A stretch of 64,000 bases of DNA from Herbiconiux sp. SALV-R1 (GTDB taxonomy: Bacteria; Actinomycetota; Actinomycetes; Actinomycetales; Microbacteriaceae). Position numbers and translations under genes: made by a program. The stretch spans positions 310,001 through 374,000 of the forward strand of contig NZ_CP053344.1 of the NCBI RefSeq assembly GCF_013113715.1. Direction: 5' to 3'. This document shows positions 9,014 to 17,506 of the stretch, one piece after another (the first letter of the stretch is position 1; the number at the start of each line of letters is the position of its first letter). The notes beneath the pieces were generated by a model. It ran no database searches. It was not told the origin of the DNA and worked only from the letters and a program-made list of their open reading frames with translations.

Positions 9014-10294
9014 ATGAGGAAGACGACACTCGCCGTCACAGCCCTCGGCGTGACGGCGGCCCTCGCGCTCGCCGGCTGCGCGGGCTCCGGCTCGGGAAGC
9101 GACGACGCTTCCGGCGGCGACACCGCCGACATCCGGGTCTGGCTGAACGGCACCGACACCCCTGACGAGGCTCGTGAGTACCTGAAGACGACCTTCGAGA
9201 GCGAGCACCCGGGTTCGACGCTCACCATCGAGGAGCAGTCGTGGACGGGCCTGGTCGACAAGCTCACCACCAACCTCTCGGGCTCCGACAGCCCCGACGT
9301 GGTGGAGGTGGGCAACACGCAGGCGGCGGCCTTCACCTCGGCCGGCGCCTTCCTCGACCTGAGCGACCAGTACGACGCGCTGGGCGGCGACGACCTGCTG
9401 CCCGGCTTCGTGGAGGCGGGCAGCTACGACGGCACCTTCTACGCAGCCCCCTACTACTCGGGTGCCCGCCTGGTGTTCTACAAGAAGGACCTGCTCGCGA
9501 ACGCGGGTCTCTCGGTGCCCACCACCCTCGACCAGTACGTCTCGAACGGCATCGCCCTCGCCGAGGCCAACCCGGGCGTCTCGGGCATCTACTTCCCCGG
9601 CCAGGACTGGTACAACGCCCTCCCCTACATCTGGGAGGCCGGCGGCGAGATCGCGGTGCAGGACGGCGACACCTGGACTTCGAGCTTCTCGAGCCCCGAG
9701 TCGATCACGGGCCTCGAGCAGGTGCAAGAGGTCATGACGAAAGCCTCCGTCGCCGCCAAGGACGGCAACGAGACCGACCCGCAGGTTCCCTACTGCGAGG
9801 GCGCCATCGCGAACCTGTCGGCCCCCAGCTGGGTGAAGTTCTCCATCCTCGCCCCGGCCGACGCCGACGCCCCCGGGTGCCCCGACCAGGAGGGCAACCT
9901 CGGCGTCTACGCCCTGCCCGGTGCCGACGGCGGCGCGGCCCACGTGTTCGCGGGCGGCTCGAACATCGCGGTCTCGGCCAACTCGGCGCACCCGGAGCTG
10001 GCGAAGGATGCGCTGGCCATCATGCTGAGCGACGAGTACCAGACCATCCTCGGCGAGAACGGCCTCGTTCCCGCCAAGCTCTCGCTCGCCGGCACCCTCG
10101 GAACGGATGAGGTGGCCACCGCCATCGCGGAGGCCGCGGCCAACGCGAAGCTCACGCCGGCCTCGCCGAAGTGGGCCGACGTCGAGGCCTCGGGCGCGCT
10201 GCAGGACTTCTTCGTCTCGATCGCCCAGGGCGGCGACGTGACGGAGCTGGCGAAGGCGCTCGACGAGAAGATCGACGGCATCCTCAACGGCTGA
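9014..10294 (+). CDS. Sugar ABC transporter substrate-binding lipoprotein
   Basis: This 426-residue family-1 solute-binding protein has a lipoprotein signal peptide (ALAGC, lipidated Cys22) followed by a Ser/Gly/Asp linker and a two-lobed binding domain. It should capture the sugar outside the membrane and deliver it to the two permeases downstream. GlcNAc or chitooligosaccharides are the likely ligands, because the cluster encodes a hexosaminidase, an amino sugar kinase, NagA and NagB. This is inference from context, comparable to NgcE of Streptomyces. GGAAAGG precedes the ATG. Confidence 0.93.
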   Translation: MRKTTLAVTALGVTAALALAGCAGSGSGSDDASGGDTADIRVWLNGTDTPDEAREYLKTTFESEHPGSTLTIEEQSWTGLVDKLTTNLSGSDSPDVVEVGNTQAAAFTSAGAFLDLSDQYDALGGDDLLPGFVEAGSYDGTFYAAPYYSGARLVFYKKDLLANAGLSVPTTLDQYVSNGIALAEANPGVSGIYFPGQDWYNALPYIWEAGGEIAVQDGDTWTSSFSSPESITGLEQVQEVMTKASVAAKDGNETDPQVPYCEGAIANLSAPSWVKFSILAPADADAPGCPDQEGNLGVYALPGADGGAAHVFAGGSNIAVSANSAHPELAKDALAIMLSDEYQTILGENGLVPAKLSLAGTLGTDEVATAIAEAAANAKLTPASPKWADVEASGALQDFFVSIAQGGDVTELAKALDEKIDGILNG

Positions 10295-10461
10295 CGCCGC
10301 CGGGTGCCCGAGGCCGCAGCGACGGCCCGAGGAGACCCGGCCGACAGACCCGACCAACACGGTGGGGGCCGATGCGCGAACATCGGCCTCCACCGGCCCA
10401 GATGCCCATCGCCCTAGGAGGTGAGAGGCACAAGCGCAATCGTAGTGGGAGTACCCAGACC

Positions 10462-11436
10462 ATGACTTCGTCGGTGCTGCTCGTGCGGGAGCACGAATCC
10501 GGGGGGCTGCAAGAGCTCCCCACGGGGCCCGAGCCCCGGAAGGGCCGCAAGCGCGGTGGCTTCACACCGCTGGTGCTCCTCGTGCCGGCCTGCCTCATCC
10601 TCATCGCCATCATCGGCTGGCCGCTGGTGCAGCTGTTCATCATGTCGTTCCAGGAGTTCGGCCGCGCCCAGGTGTTCGGCCGGCCCGCCCCCTTCGTCGG
10701 GCTGGAGAACTACCAGCGGGTGCTCTCCGACCCGCAGTTCTGGGCGGTGCTCGGCAGGAGCATCCTGTTCTGCCTCGTCAACGTGGTGACCGCGATGACG
10801 CTCGGCACCCTCATCGCCCTGCTCATGAACCGGGTGAACCGCTTCTTCAAGCTGCTGGTGTCGGTGGGGCTGCTGCTCGCCTGGGCGATGCCCGCGCTCA
10901 CCGCCACGATCGTCTGGGGCTGGATGTTCGACACCCAGTACGGCGTGGTGAACTACCTGCTCGAGGCGGTGAGCGGGCAGGACTTCACGAACCACTCCTG
11001 GCTCATCGACCCGTTCTCCTTCTTCGTGGTGGCGACCATCATCGTGACCTGGGGCGCCGTGCCCTTCGTCGCCTTCACCATCTACGCCGGACTCACGCAG
11101 GTGCCGGGCGAGGTGCTCGAGGCCTCGCAGCTCGACGGGGCGGGCGCCTGGCAGCGGTTCAGGCTGATCGTCTTCCCCTATCTGCGCTCGATCTTCGTGG
11201 TGGTCATCATCCTGCAGGTCATCTGGGACCTCCGGGTGTTCACCCAGATCTTCGCGCTCCAGGGCATCGGCGGCATCAAGGAGCAGACCTCCACCCTCGG
11301 CGTGTACATCTACCAGACCTCGATCGGCGGCGGCGACTACGGCACGGGCGGCGCGATCGCCGTGATCATGGTCATCCTCATGGTCGCCATCTCGGTGTTT
11401 TACGTGCGCCGCAGCCTCAAGGAGGAGGAGCAATGA
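10462..11436 (+). CDS. Sugar ABC transporter permease 1
   Basis: This 324-residue permease has six predicted membrane segments, beginning near residue 36 after a charged N-terminus, and the cytoplasmic EAA loop (EVLEASQLDGAGAWQRFRLIVFPYL) that docks the ATPase. It pairs with the next gene. The ATG at 10462 is chosen with GGGAG about 10 nt upstream; earlier in-frame starts would add a long, non-hydrophobic leader. The 167-nt gap to the binding-protein gene contains no gene but repeats the phrase CCATCGCCCTAGGA seen just before the binding protein's start. Confidence 0.93.
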   Translation: MTSSVLLVREHESGGLQELPTGPEPRKGRKRGGFTPLVLLVPACLILIAIIGWPLVQLFIMSFQEFGRAQVFGRPAPFVGLENYQRVLSDPQFWAVLGRSILFCLVNVVTAMTLGTLIALLMNRVNRFFKLLVSVGLLLAWAMPALTATIVWGWMFDTQYGVVNYLLEAVSGQDFTNHSWLIDPFSFFVVATIIVTWGAVPFVAFTIYAGLTQVPGEVLEASQLDGAGAWQRFRLIVFPYLRSIFVVVIILQVIWDLRVFTQIFALQGIGGIKEQTSTLGVYIYQTSIGGGDYGTGGAIAVIMVILMVAISVFYVRRSLKEEEQ

Positions 11437-12281
11437 CCCGCACGCGCAGCAAGCTCACCGGCATCCTGCTCGGCGCCGCGTCGATCGTGGTGTTCCTGTT
11501 CTCGGTGTTCCCGGTCTACTGGATGGTCAACACCTCCCTGCAGCCGAACAACGAGATCCGCGGCAGCGTGCCGAACTTCGTCCCCCAGCACCTCACCACG
11601 GCGAACTACGAGACCGTCATCTTCGACCCGGGGCGGGCACCGTTCCTCCCCGCCCTCGGCAACTCGCTTCTCGTCACCGTCTCGACAGTCGTCATCGCGC
11701 TGGTGTTCGCGTTCCTCGCCTCGCTCGCGGTCACGCGCTACCGGTTCAAGAGCCGCAAGTCGTTCATCTTCGCCATCCTCATCATCCAGATGATCCCGGC
11801 CGAGGCCATGATCGTCTCCACCTACCGCGTGCTCGACGGCTGGAACCTGCTCAACACCATCGCCGGCCTCACTCTCGTGTACGTCGCGACCGTGCTGCCC
11901 TTCACCATCTGGACGCTTCGCGGCTTCGTCAACGGTGTGCCCGTCGAGCTCGAGGAGTCGGCGATGATCGACGGATGCTCGCGCACCGGCGCCTTCTGGC
12001 GCATCACCTTCCCGCTCCTCGCGCCGGGCCTCGTGGCCACGGGTGTGTTCGGGTTCATCCAGGCCTGGAACGAGTTCCTCCTCGCGCTCGTGGTGAACTC
12101 GCGGCCCGAGATGATGACGCTGCCGGTGTGGCTGCGCACCTTCCAGCAGGTGACCGGCACCACGAACTGGGCCGCCATCATGGCGGGTTCGACGCTCATG
12201 GCCATCCCCGTCATCGTGTTCTTCCTCGTGGTGCAGGGCCGCATGACCTCGGGCCTCGTGAGCGGGGCGGTGAAAGGATGA
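11433..12281 (+). CDS. Sugar ABC transporter permease 2
   Basis: This 282-residue inner-membrane permease overlaps its partner by ATGA. It has six hydrophobic segments, the first at about residues 12-33, and an EAA loop (ELEESAMIDGCSRTGAFWRITFPLL, about residues 173-197). It completes the membrane channel for the amino sugar importer. No ATPase gene follows; the cluster continues with catabolic enzymes, so the ATPase must come from elsewhere, plausibly the gene at 58930-60030. Confidence 0.94.
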   Translation: MTRTRSKLTGILLGAASIVVFLFSVFPVYWMVNTSLQPNNEIRGSVPNFVPQHLTTANYETVIFDPGRAPFLPALGNSLLVTVSTVVIALVFAFLASLAVTRYRFKSRKSFIFAILIIQMIPAEAMIVSTYRVLDGWNLLNTIAGLTLVYVATVLPFTIWTLRGFVNGVPVELEESAMIDGCSRTGAFWRITFPLLAPGLVATGVFGFIQAWNEFLLALVVNSRPEMMTLPVWLRTFQQVTGTTNWAAIMAGSTLMAIPVIVFFLVVQGRMTSGLVSGAVKG

Positions 12282-13774
12282 GCCGCGCGAGCATCCTGGG
12301 CACGTTGCTGCCCGGGTTCGACGGGCCCGTGCTGCCCGAGTGGGTGGCCGCGCTGCTGCGGGAGGGGCTCGCGGGGGTGTGCCTGTTCGGCGAGAACGTG
12401 GTCTCGCCCCGGCAGCTGCGCGAGCTCACCGACGCCATCCGGGAGGCGAATCCGGATGCGCTCATCGCCATCGACGAGGAAGGCGGCGACGTCACGCGCC
12501 TGTTCTACGACCGCGGGGCGCCCTACCCGGGCAACGCCGTGCTCGGGCGGCTCGACGACGAGGCCGCGACGGCTGCCGTGGCCGAGGCCGTGGGGGCGGC
12601 GCTCGCCGCGGTGGGGGTCAACCTCGACTTCGCGCCCGACGTCGACATCAACTCGAACCCGCTGAACCCGGTGATCGGGGTGCGGAGCTTCGGCGACGCT
12701 CCCGAGCTGGTGGCGCGGCACTCCGCCGCGTGGGTGCGGGGGCTGCAGTCGCAGGGTGTCGCGGCGAGCATCAAGCACTTCCCGGGGCACGGCGACACCG
12801 CGCAGGACTCGCACCTCGCGCTGCCGACCGTCGACGTGTCGCCGGCCGAGCTGCGCGCGCGGGAGCTCATGCCGTTCGCCGCCGCCGTCGAGGCGGGTGC
12901 GCTCACGGTGATGACGAGTCACATCCTGCTGCCGCAGCTCGATCCCTCGGGGCCGGCGACGTTCTCGGCGACGCTGCTGCAGGGCGTGCTGCGCGGCGAG
13001 CTCGGATTCGAGGGGGTCGTCGTGAGCGACGCGCTCGACATGGCGGGGGCGAGCGGAACGATCGGCATCCCCGCGGCGGCGGTGCGGGCGCTCGGCGCGG
13101 GGTGCGATCTGCTCTGCATCGGCACGAAGAACACGGGGGCGCAGCTCGAGGAGATCCTGCGCGCCGTCGAGGAGGCGCTCGCCGCGGGGGAGCTCGCGGA
13201 GGCGCGGGTGGAGGACGCGGCGCAGCGGGTGCGGGAGCTCGGGGCGCGGGTGCGTGTGCCGTCGCCGACGGCGGCCCGGGACTCCATCGGGTTCGGGGGA
13301 GGGCTCGGCGCCGCGGAGGTCGCGGCGGCGTTCCGGGTGGAGGACGGGGTGGCGGATGCTGCTGCCGCCGCCCCCGGCCCGTGGGTCGTCGTGCGGCTCG
13401 ACGCCGAGGCTAACGCCGCGGTGGGGGTCGTGCCGTGGGACCCATTCGCGCCCGCCCCGGCGCAGCGCGACGGATGGCGCGAGCTGCCTGTCGTGTCGCT
13501 GTCGGAGACGACGGATGCGCGGGCTCGCGACGAGCTGACCCGTCGCATTCCCGAGGAGGCATGCGTTCTGGTGATCGGCCGCGACAACGCGAGACGGCCC
13601 TGGGTGGTCGAGCTGATCGACGCGGTGCGGGAGCGCCATGAGGTCGTCGTCACCGTCGACATGGGGTGGCCGGGCGAACCCTCGGGGTACGCGCAGGTGG
13701 CGACCTTCGGCGCATCCGCTCTCGTCGGCGAGGCGCTGCTCGGCGTGCTCGCGGGCTGGGGGGTGCTCTCATGA
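12278..13774 (+). CDS. nagZ: Glycoside hydrolase family 3 beta-N-acetylhexosaminidase
   Basis: This 498-residue enzyme should release terminal GlcNAc from imported chitooligosaccharides or muropeptides. It carries the NagZ-type motif KHFPGHGDTAQDSH (about residues 163-176), whose His-Asp pair acts as the acid/base in this branch of GH3, and VVSDALDM with the nucleophile Asp. A C-terminal domain of about 150 residues follows the barrel. There is no signal peptide, so it acts in the cytoplasm on transported oligosaccharides. The start overlaps the permease stop by ATGA. The symbol reflects the motif; the true substrate is inferred. Confidence 0.92.
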   Translation: MSRASILGTLLPGFDGPVLPEWVAALLREGLAGVCLFGENVVSPRQLRELTDAIREANPDALIAIDEEGGDVTRLFYDRGAPYPGNAVLGRLDDEAATAAVAEAVGAALAAVGVNLDFAPDVDINSNPLNPVIGVRSFGDAPELVARHSAAWVRGLQSQGVAASIKHFPGHGDTAQDSHLALPTVDVSPAELRARELMPFAAAVEAGALTVMTSHILLPQLDPSGPATFSATLLQGVLRGELGFEGVVVSDALDMAGASGTIGIPAAAVRALGAGCDLLCIGTKNTGAQLEEILRAVEEALAAGELAEARVEDAAQRVRELGARVRVPSPTAARDSIGFGGGLGAAEVAAAFRVEDGVADAAAAAPGPWVVVRLDAEANAAVGVVPWDPFAPAPAQRDGWRELPVVSLSETTDARARDELTRRIPEEACVLVIGRDNARRPWVVELIDAVRERHEVVVTVDMGWPGEPSGYAQVATFGASALVGEALLGVLAGWGVLS

Positions 13775-14766
13775 GGCTCGGGCTCGACATCGGCGGCACC
13801 AAGACGGATGCCGTGGCGGTCGACGCGGCGGGTCGCGTCGTCGACCGGGTGCGCTCGGTCACCGGGTTCGGCGCCGAGGCCGTGATCGACACGGCGCTGA
13901 CCGGTATCGCGACGATCGCGGAGCGCGCCGGCATTGCGCCGCGCGAGTTCGAGTCGATCGGCATCGGCATTCCGGGGCAGGTCGACGTGACCACGGGCAC
14001 GGTCGCGCACGCCGTGAACCTCGGGTTCGACGAGCTCGCGGTGGGCGGCAGGCTGAGCGCCCTGCTGGGCCGGGAGGTGAAGGTCGAGAACGACGTCAAG
14101 GCGGCGGCGCTCGGCGCCTACCACCTGGTCTCGGCCGAGGCGTCCAGACCCGCGCACTCCATGGCGTACCTCAACCTCGGAACCGGCCTCGCCGCCGGCC
14201 TGGTGATCGACGGCCGCCTGTGGCGCGGATCGCGCGGGGCGGCCGGTGAGATCGGGCACATCCCCGTCGACCCGGCCGGTGTGCGCTGCCCCTGCGGCCA
14301 GCGCGGGTGTCTCGAGACCGTCGCCTCGGGCTCGGCTATCGCCCGGCAATGGCCGAGCGACGATGCCGTCCCCGTGCTCTCGCTGCTCGCTGCGGCCGAG
14401 GCGGGTGACGAGCGGGCCGGGCGCATCCGCTCGCTGCTCATCGACAACGTGGCGGCAGCCGTGCGGGTGCTCGTGCTGACCGTCGACGTGGAGGTCGTGA
14501 TGATCGGCGGCGGGCTGAGTGCGCTCGGCGAACCGCTCCTGGGAGAGGTTCAGCGGGTTCTGGCATCCTGGGCCGTGGAGTCGCCGTTCCTGGCCTCGCT
14601 CGAGCTCGACAGCCGGGTGCAGCTGGTGCCGGCCGGCTTCCCCGCCGCTGCGGTGGGGGCGGCACTCGTCGGTGCTCCGACCGGGCGGCGCGACGAGGTG
14701 GAGACTGTGACCGGGATCGGCGGGAGCCGGCTCGAGAAGGAGGGTGCGTCGACGTGGCTGAAGTGA
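13771..14766 (+). CDS. ROK family sugar kinase, probable N-acetylglucosamine kinase
   Basis: This 331-residue kinase begins with the ROK phosphate-binding loop LDIGGTKTDAV and has the family zinc site CPCGQRGC after GEIGHIPVDP. It lacks the helix-turn-helix of the ROK regulator upstream, so it is an enzyme. In this cluster it probably phosphorylates GlcNAc freed by the hexosaminidase, making the substrate of NagA. Its start overlaps the hexosaminidase stop (ATGA), and its end overlaps nagB by 13 nt. Confidence 0.92.
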   Translation: MRLGLDIGGTKTDAVAVDAAGRVVDRVRSVTGFGAEAVIDTALTGIATIAERAGIAPREFESIGIGIPGQVDVTTGTVAHAVNLGFDELAVGGRLSALLGREVKVENDVKAAALGAYHLVSAEASRPAHSMAYLNLGTGLAAGLVIDGRLWRGSRGAAGEIGHIPVDPAGVRCPCGQRGCLETVASGSAIARQWPSDDAVPVLSLLAAAEAGDERAGRIRSLLIDNVAAAVRVLVLTVDVEVVMIGGGLSALGEPLLGEVQRVLASWAVESPFLASLELDSRVQLVPAGFPAAAVGAALVGAPTGRRDEVETVTGIGGSRLEKEGASTWLK

Positions 14767-15542
14767 TCGTGGTGCCCGGCCGCGACGCCGCCGGGGCGAT
14801 GGTGGCCGAGGCCGTCGAGCGGCTCGTGCAGGGCAAGCCCGATGCGGTGCTAGGGCTTGCGACGGGCGACACGCCTCTGCCCGTGTACCGCGCGCTCGCC
14901 GAGCGGGTGCGCGACGGCCTCGACCTCGCCGGCCTGCGCGGCTTCGCGCTCGACGAGTACGTCGGCATCCCGCTCGCGCACCCGCAGAGCTACCACTCCG
15001 TGATCGACCGGGAGGTGGTGAAGCCGCTGCGGCTGACGCAGGCGAACGTGCACGTTCCCGACGGGCGCCCGATCGGCATCGAGACGGCGGGGGAGCGGTA
15101 CGAAGCCGCCCTCCTCGCCGCGGGCGGGGTCGACCTGCAGATCCTCGGCATCGGCACCGACGGGCACATCGGCTTCAACGAGCCGGGGTCGTCGTTCGCC
15201 TCGCTCACCCGGGTGAAGACGCTCACCCGGCAGACCAGGGCCGACAACGCGCGATTCTTCGACTCGCCCGAGGAGGTTCCGGTGCACAGCATCACGCAGG
15301 GGCTCGGCACCATCCTGCGCGCACGCCGGCTCGTGCTGCTGGCCTTCGGGGCGGGAAAGGCGCAGGCGGTCGCGGCCGCCGTCGAGGGGCCGCTCACCGC
15401 GAGCGTGCCCGCCTCGGCGATCCAGCTCCACCCGCGGGCGACCGTCGTGGTCGACGAGGAGGCGGCGGGCGGGCTCGCCGAGCTCGACTACTACCGGCAC
15501 GCGTTCGCGAACAAGCCCCTGTGGGACCCGGTCATCCTCTGA
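14754..15542 (+). CDS. nagB: Glucosamine-6-phosphate deaminase
   Basis: This 262-residue enzyme converts glucosamine-6-phosphate to fructose-6-phosphate and ammonia, the last step into glycolysis. Family marks are GLATGDTPLPVY, the catalytic region LDEYVGIPLAHPQSYH, and LGIGTDGHIGFNEPGSSF. Translation starts at a GTG with AAGGAGG about 10 nt upstream, inside the end of the kinase gene. It closes the operon begun at the ROK regulator. No clear terminator follows. Confidence 0.96.
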   Translation: MAEVIVVPGRDAAGAMVAEAVERLVQGKPDAVLGLATGDTPLPVYRALAERVRDGLDLAGLRGFALDEYVGIPLAHPQSYHSVIDREVVKPLRLTQANVHVPDGRPIGIETAGERYEAALLAAGGVDLQILGIGTDGHIGFNEPGSSFASLTRVKTLTRQTRADNARFFDSPEEVPVHSITQGLGTILRARRLVLLAFGAGKAQAVAAAVEGPLTASVPASAIQLHPRATVVVDEEAAGGLAELDYYRHAFANKPLWDPVIL

Positions 15543-15649
15543 GGGTCGGGCGGCGCATCCTCTGACGGCCATGCACTAGCCTGACGATGACGCCGGTTCC
15601 GGGTCACGCCGCGCTCGCGGGGTGCGACGGCGTCGACTCTGGGGGAACG

Positions 15650-16840
15650 ATGACGTCACCGACCATGCGCCGCGCTGCGGCCACGACCATCGCGCTGGGT
15701 CTTGTGGCCGCGGGCTGCCTCGTCGTCGCTGCGCCGGCGAACGCCCAGCCGGGCGACGTCTCTGCAGTGGGAGCGACTGCCTCGTTCACCCTCGACGTGG
15801 GCCCGTTCCACCTCGACACCGATACGAGCCTCGGTGCGATCGCCGCCCCGGCCGGAGGGCGCGACGCGGTGGCGTTGTTCGACCAGACCCTCGTCGACGC
15901 GGGCTTCGCCGACATCACCATGGCGGGTATCGAAGGAGCTGTCGAGTCGCCCGACGGCGTCGCCGAGTCGGCGATGAACGTCGACGCCACCTCGGCGAAC
16001 CTGTTCGGCCTCAACCTCGTCACCCTCGACGACGCGGCGAGCGCGGTGATGTGCCCGAGCGACGGGCCGGCCGAGGTGTCGGTGGGCGCGACGGGGCTCA
16101 GCATCCTCGGCGTGCCGGTCGAGCTGGCCCGGGAGTCGCCCTCCGCCGCGCAGACGGCACCGCTGCCCGCCGACTACGAGGCCCCCGACGGTACCGCAGC
16201 CGACCTCAGCTCTCTCGAGGTCACCGTGCAGGTCGGTCAGGTGCGCTCCGTCGGGACCGACGGAGCCGTCGGGGTCGCGCTCGACACCATCGTCAGCATC
16301 GACGGCACGCTCGACGACGAGGTCTTCACCGACCGCGTCGTCGCGAGGCTGCTGCTGGCCGGCGCCTCCTGCCAGACCCGGTCGCAGATCGCGGCACCGA
16401 CCATCACCGGCATCTCACCGGCGGCCGGTGTGCCCGCCACGGGTGGCGACGTCGTCATCGACGGCACCGGCTTCACCGCCGACACCACCGTCGTGTTCGG
16501 CGACGACCCCGCCACCGGCGTCGTCGTCTCGGCATCGGGCACGCAGCTCACCGCGACGGCACCCGCCGGAGCGGTGGGGACCGTGACGGTGACCGTGGCG
16601 AACGCGGGCGGCAGCGCCCAGATCGCGTACGCATATCTCGCGCCGTCGCCCACCGCGACCCCGACGCCGTCACCCGCGCCGCCGGCCCCCGCCACGCCCA
16701 CGCCGTCGGTCCCGAAACCGGGCGGCACGCTCGCCGACACCGGCTCGGCGGCGGCACCCCTCGCGGGCGGCGCGATCGCCGCCGTCGTCGCGGGCGGGAT
16801 CGTCGCTCTCGTCGTCACCCTTCGCCGCCGCCGCGCCTGA
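15650..16840 (+). CDS. Cell-wall-anchored protein with TIG domain and LADTG sorting signal
   Basis: This 396-residue protein has a signal peptide (cleavage likely after APANA), a roughly 220-residue mature region of unknown fold, an IPT/TIG immunoglobulin-like domain (about residues 248-330), a Pro/Thr/Ser-rich wall-spanning linker, and a C-terminal LADTG motif followed by a hydrophobic helix and RRRR. LAxTG is the signal used by class E sortases of high-GC actinobacteria. The mature part has two Cys residues. The start at 15650 is chosen for the GGGGGAA just upstream and the correct signal peptide. No sortase gene is in the window. Confidence 0.85.
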   Translation: MTSPTMRRAAATTIALGLVAAGCLVVAAPANAQPGDVSAVGATASFTLDVGPFHLDTDTSLGAIAAPAGGRDAVALFDQTLVDAGFADITMAGIEGAVESPDGVAESAMNVDATSANLFGLNLVTLDDAASAVMCPSDGPAEVSVGATGLSILGVPVELARESPSAAQTAPLPADYEAPDGTAADLSSLEVTVQVGQVRSVGTDGAVGVALDTIVSIDGTLDDEVFTDRVVARLLLAGASCQTRSQIAAPTITGISPAAGVPATGGDVVIDGTGFTADTTVVFGDDPATGVVVSASGTQLTATAPAGAVGTVTVTVANAGGSAQIAYAYLAPSPTATPTPSPAPPAPATPTPSVPKPGGTLADTGSAAAPLAGGAIAAVVAGGIVALVVTLRRRRA

Positions 16841-16930
16841 GCGCGCCGCGCCCGAGTGCGGGCAGCGTGGGGAGCGCGGCGCGCCCGCGGCGAGGGCGCG
16901 CATCGGGAGCGACGGGTGTATGAGTGAGGG

Positions 16931-17398
16931 ATGACCGCATTCACGACCCCGCAGGGTGATGCCGGGAGTGCGTGGTTGCGGCCGCGCATCCGGAGCACCC
17001 CCGCGAAAGGCCTCTACTTGCTGCTCGGCACGCTGTGCGGTGTCGTGCTGGCGAACGCGGCGGCGGTGCCCGGGGCGCCCGACCGTCGCACGGTGCTGCT
17101 CGCCGTCGTGGTGGCGGCCTGGGTGGTCGTGGGCGCTCGGCTCTTCCGCGACGAGCACGAAGCGGTCGCGCCGCCGCGGGCGTGGTGGCGGTTCACCGGC
17201 AAGCCGACCGCGGGTTTCGTCATCGGCGGGATTCTCGTGGCCGCCGGCGGGGCGGCGGCAGTGGGCGCGGCCCTCACCGGCGGCAGCCAGGCCGCGCTCT
17301 TCGCCAGCGGTGTCGCCGCGGCGATCGGGGCCGCCTATCTGCACTCCTCGCTGCGGCTGCACGCCGGCCGCCCGCCGCGCCGCGTCCGTTTGGTATGA
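16931..17398 (+). CDS. Small four-helix membrane protein of unknown function
   Basis: This 155-residue protein has hydrophobic segments near residues 27-45, 54-70, 93-112 and 119-137, and a basic tail. I recognise no family. A GAGGG sequence directly precedes the ATG. The last codons and the stop lie inside the first copy of the 73-nt palindromic element, so the C-terminal residues VRLV and the stop are supplied by that repeat, which may have trimmed or changed an older C-terminus. Confidence 0.75.
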   Translation: MTAFTTPQGDAGSAWLRPRIRSTPAKGLYLLLGTLCGVVLANAAAVPGAPDRRTVLLAVVVAAWVVVGARLFRDEHEAVAPPRAWWRFTGKPTAGFVIGGILVAAGGAAAVGAALTGGSQAALFASGVAAAIGAAYLHSSLRLHAGRPPRRVRLV

Positions 17399-17456
17399 GA
17401 ATCACGCCGCCGAGCCTGCAGGGGGCTCGGCAGCACGATTCTCATACCGTTCGCAC
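17384..17456. repeat. 73-nt palindromic element, copy 1
   Basis: Outer arms GGTATGAGAATC (17392-17403) and GATTCTCATACC (17437-17448) pair perfectly. Inside, GCCGAGCC and GGCTCGGC form an 8-bp inner stem. The element ends in GTTCGCAC. It lies between a plus-strand membrane protein gene and minus-strand purU, and contains the stop codon of the former. A second copy of identical length is at 39980-40052. No T tract follows. Confidence 0.8.
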
Positions 17457-17506
17457 GGCCCGCGGGTGCCGCCGGTGCCCGCGGCCTACGGGAAGGCGCC
17501 CGCGCC

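Noticed and set aside
16841-16930. Terminator after the LADTG protein gene
   Set aside because: The stretch is GC-rich with several weak pairings but no single clear stem, so none is annotated.
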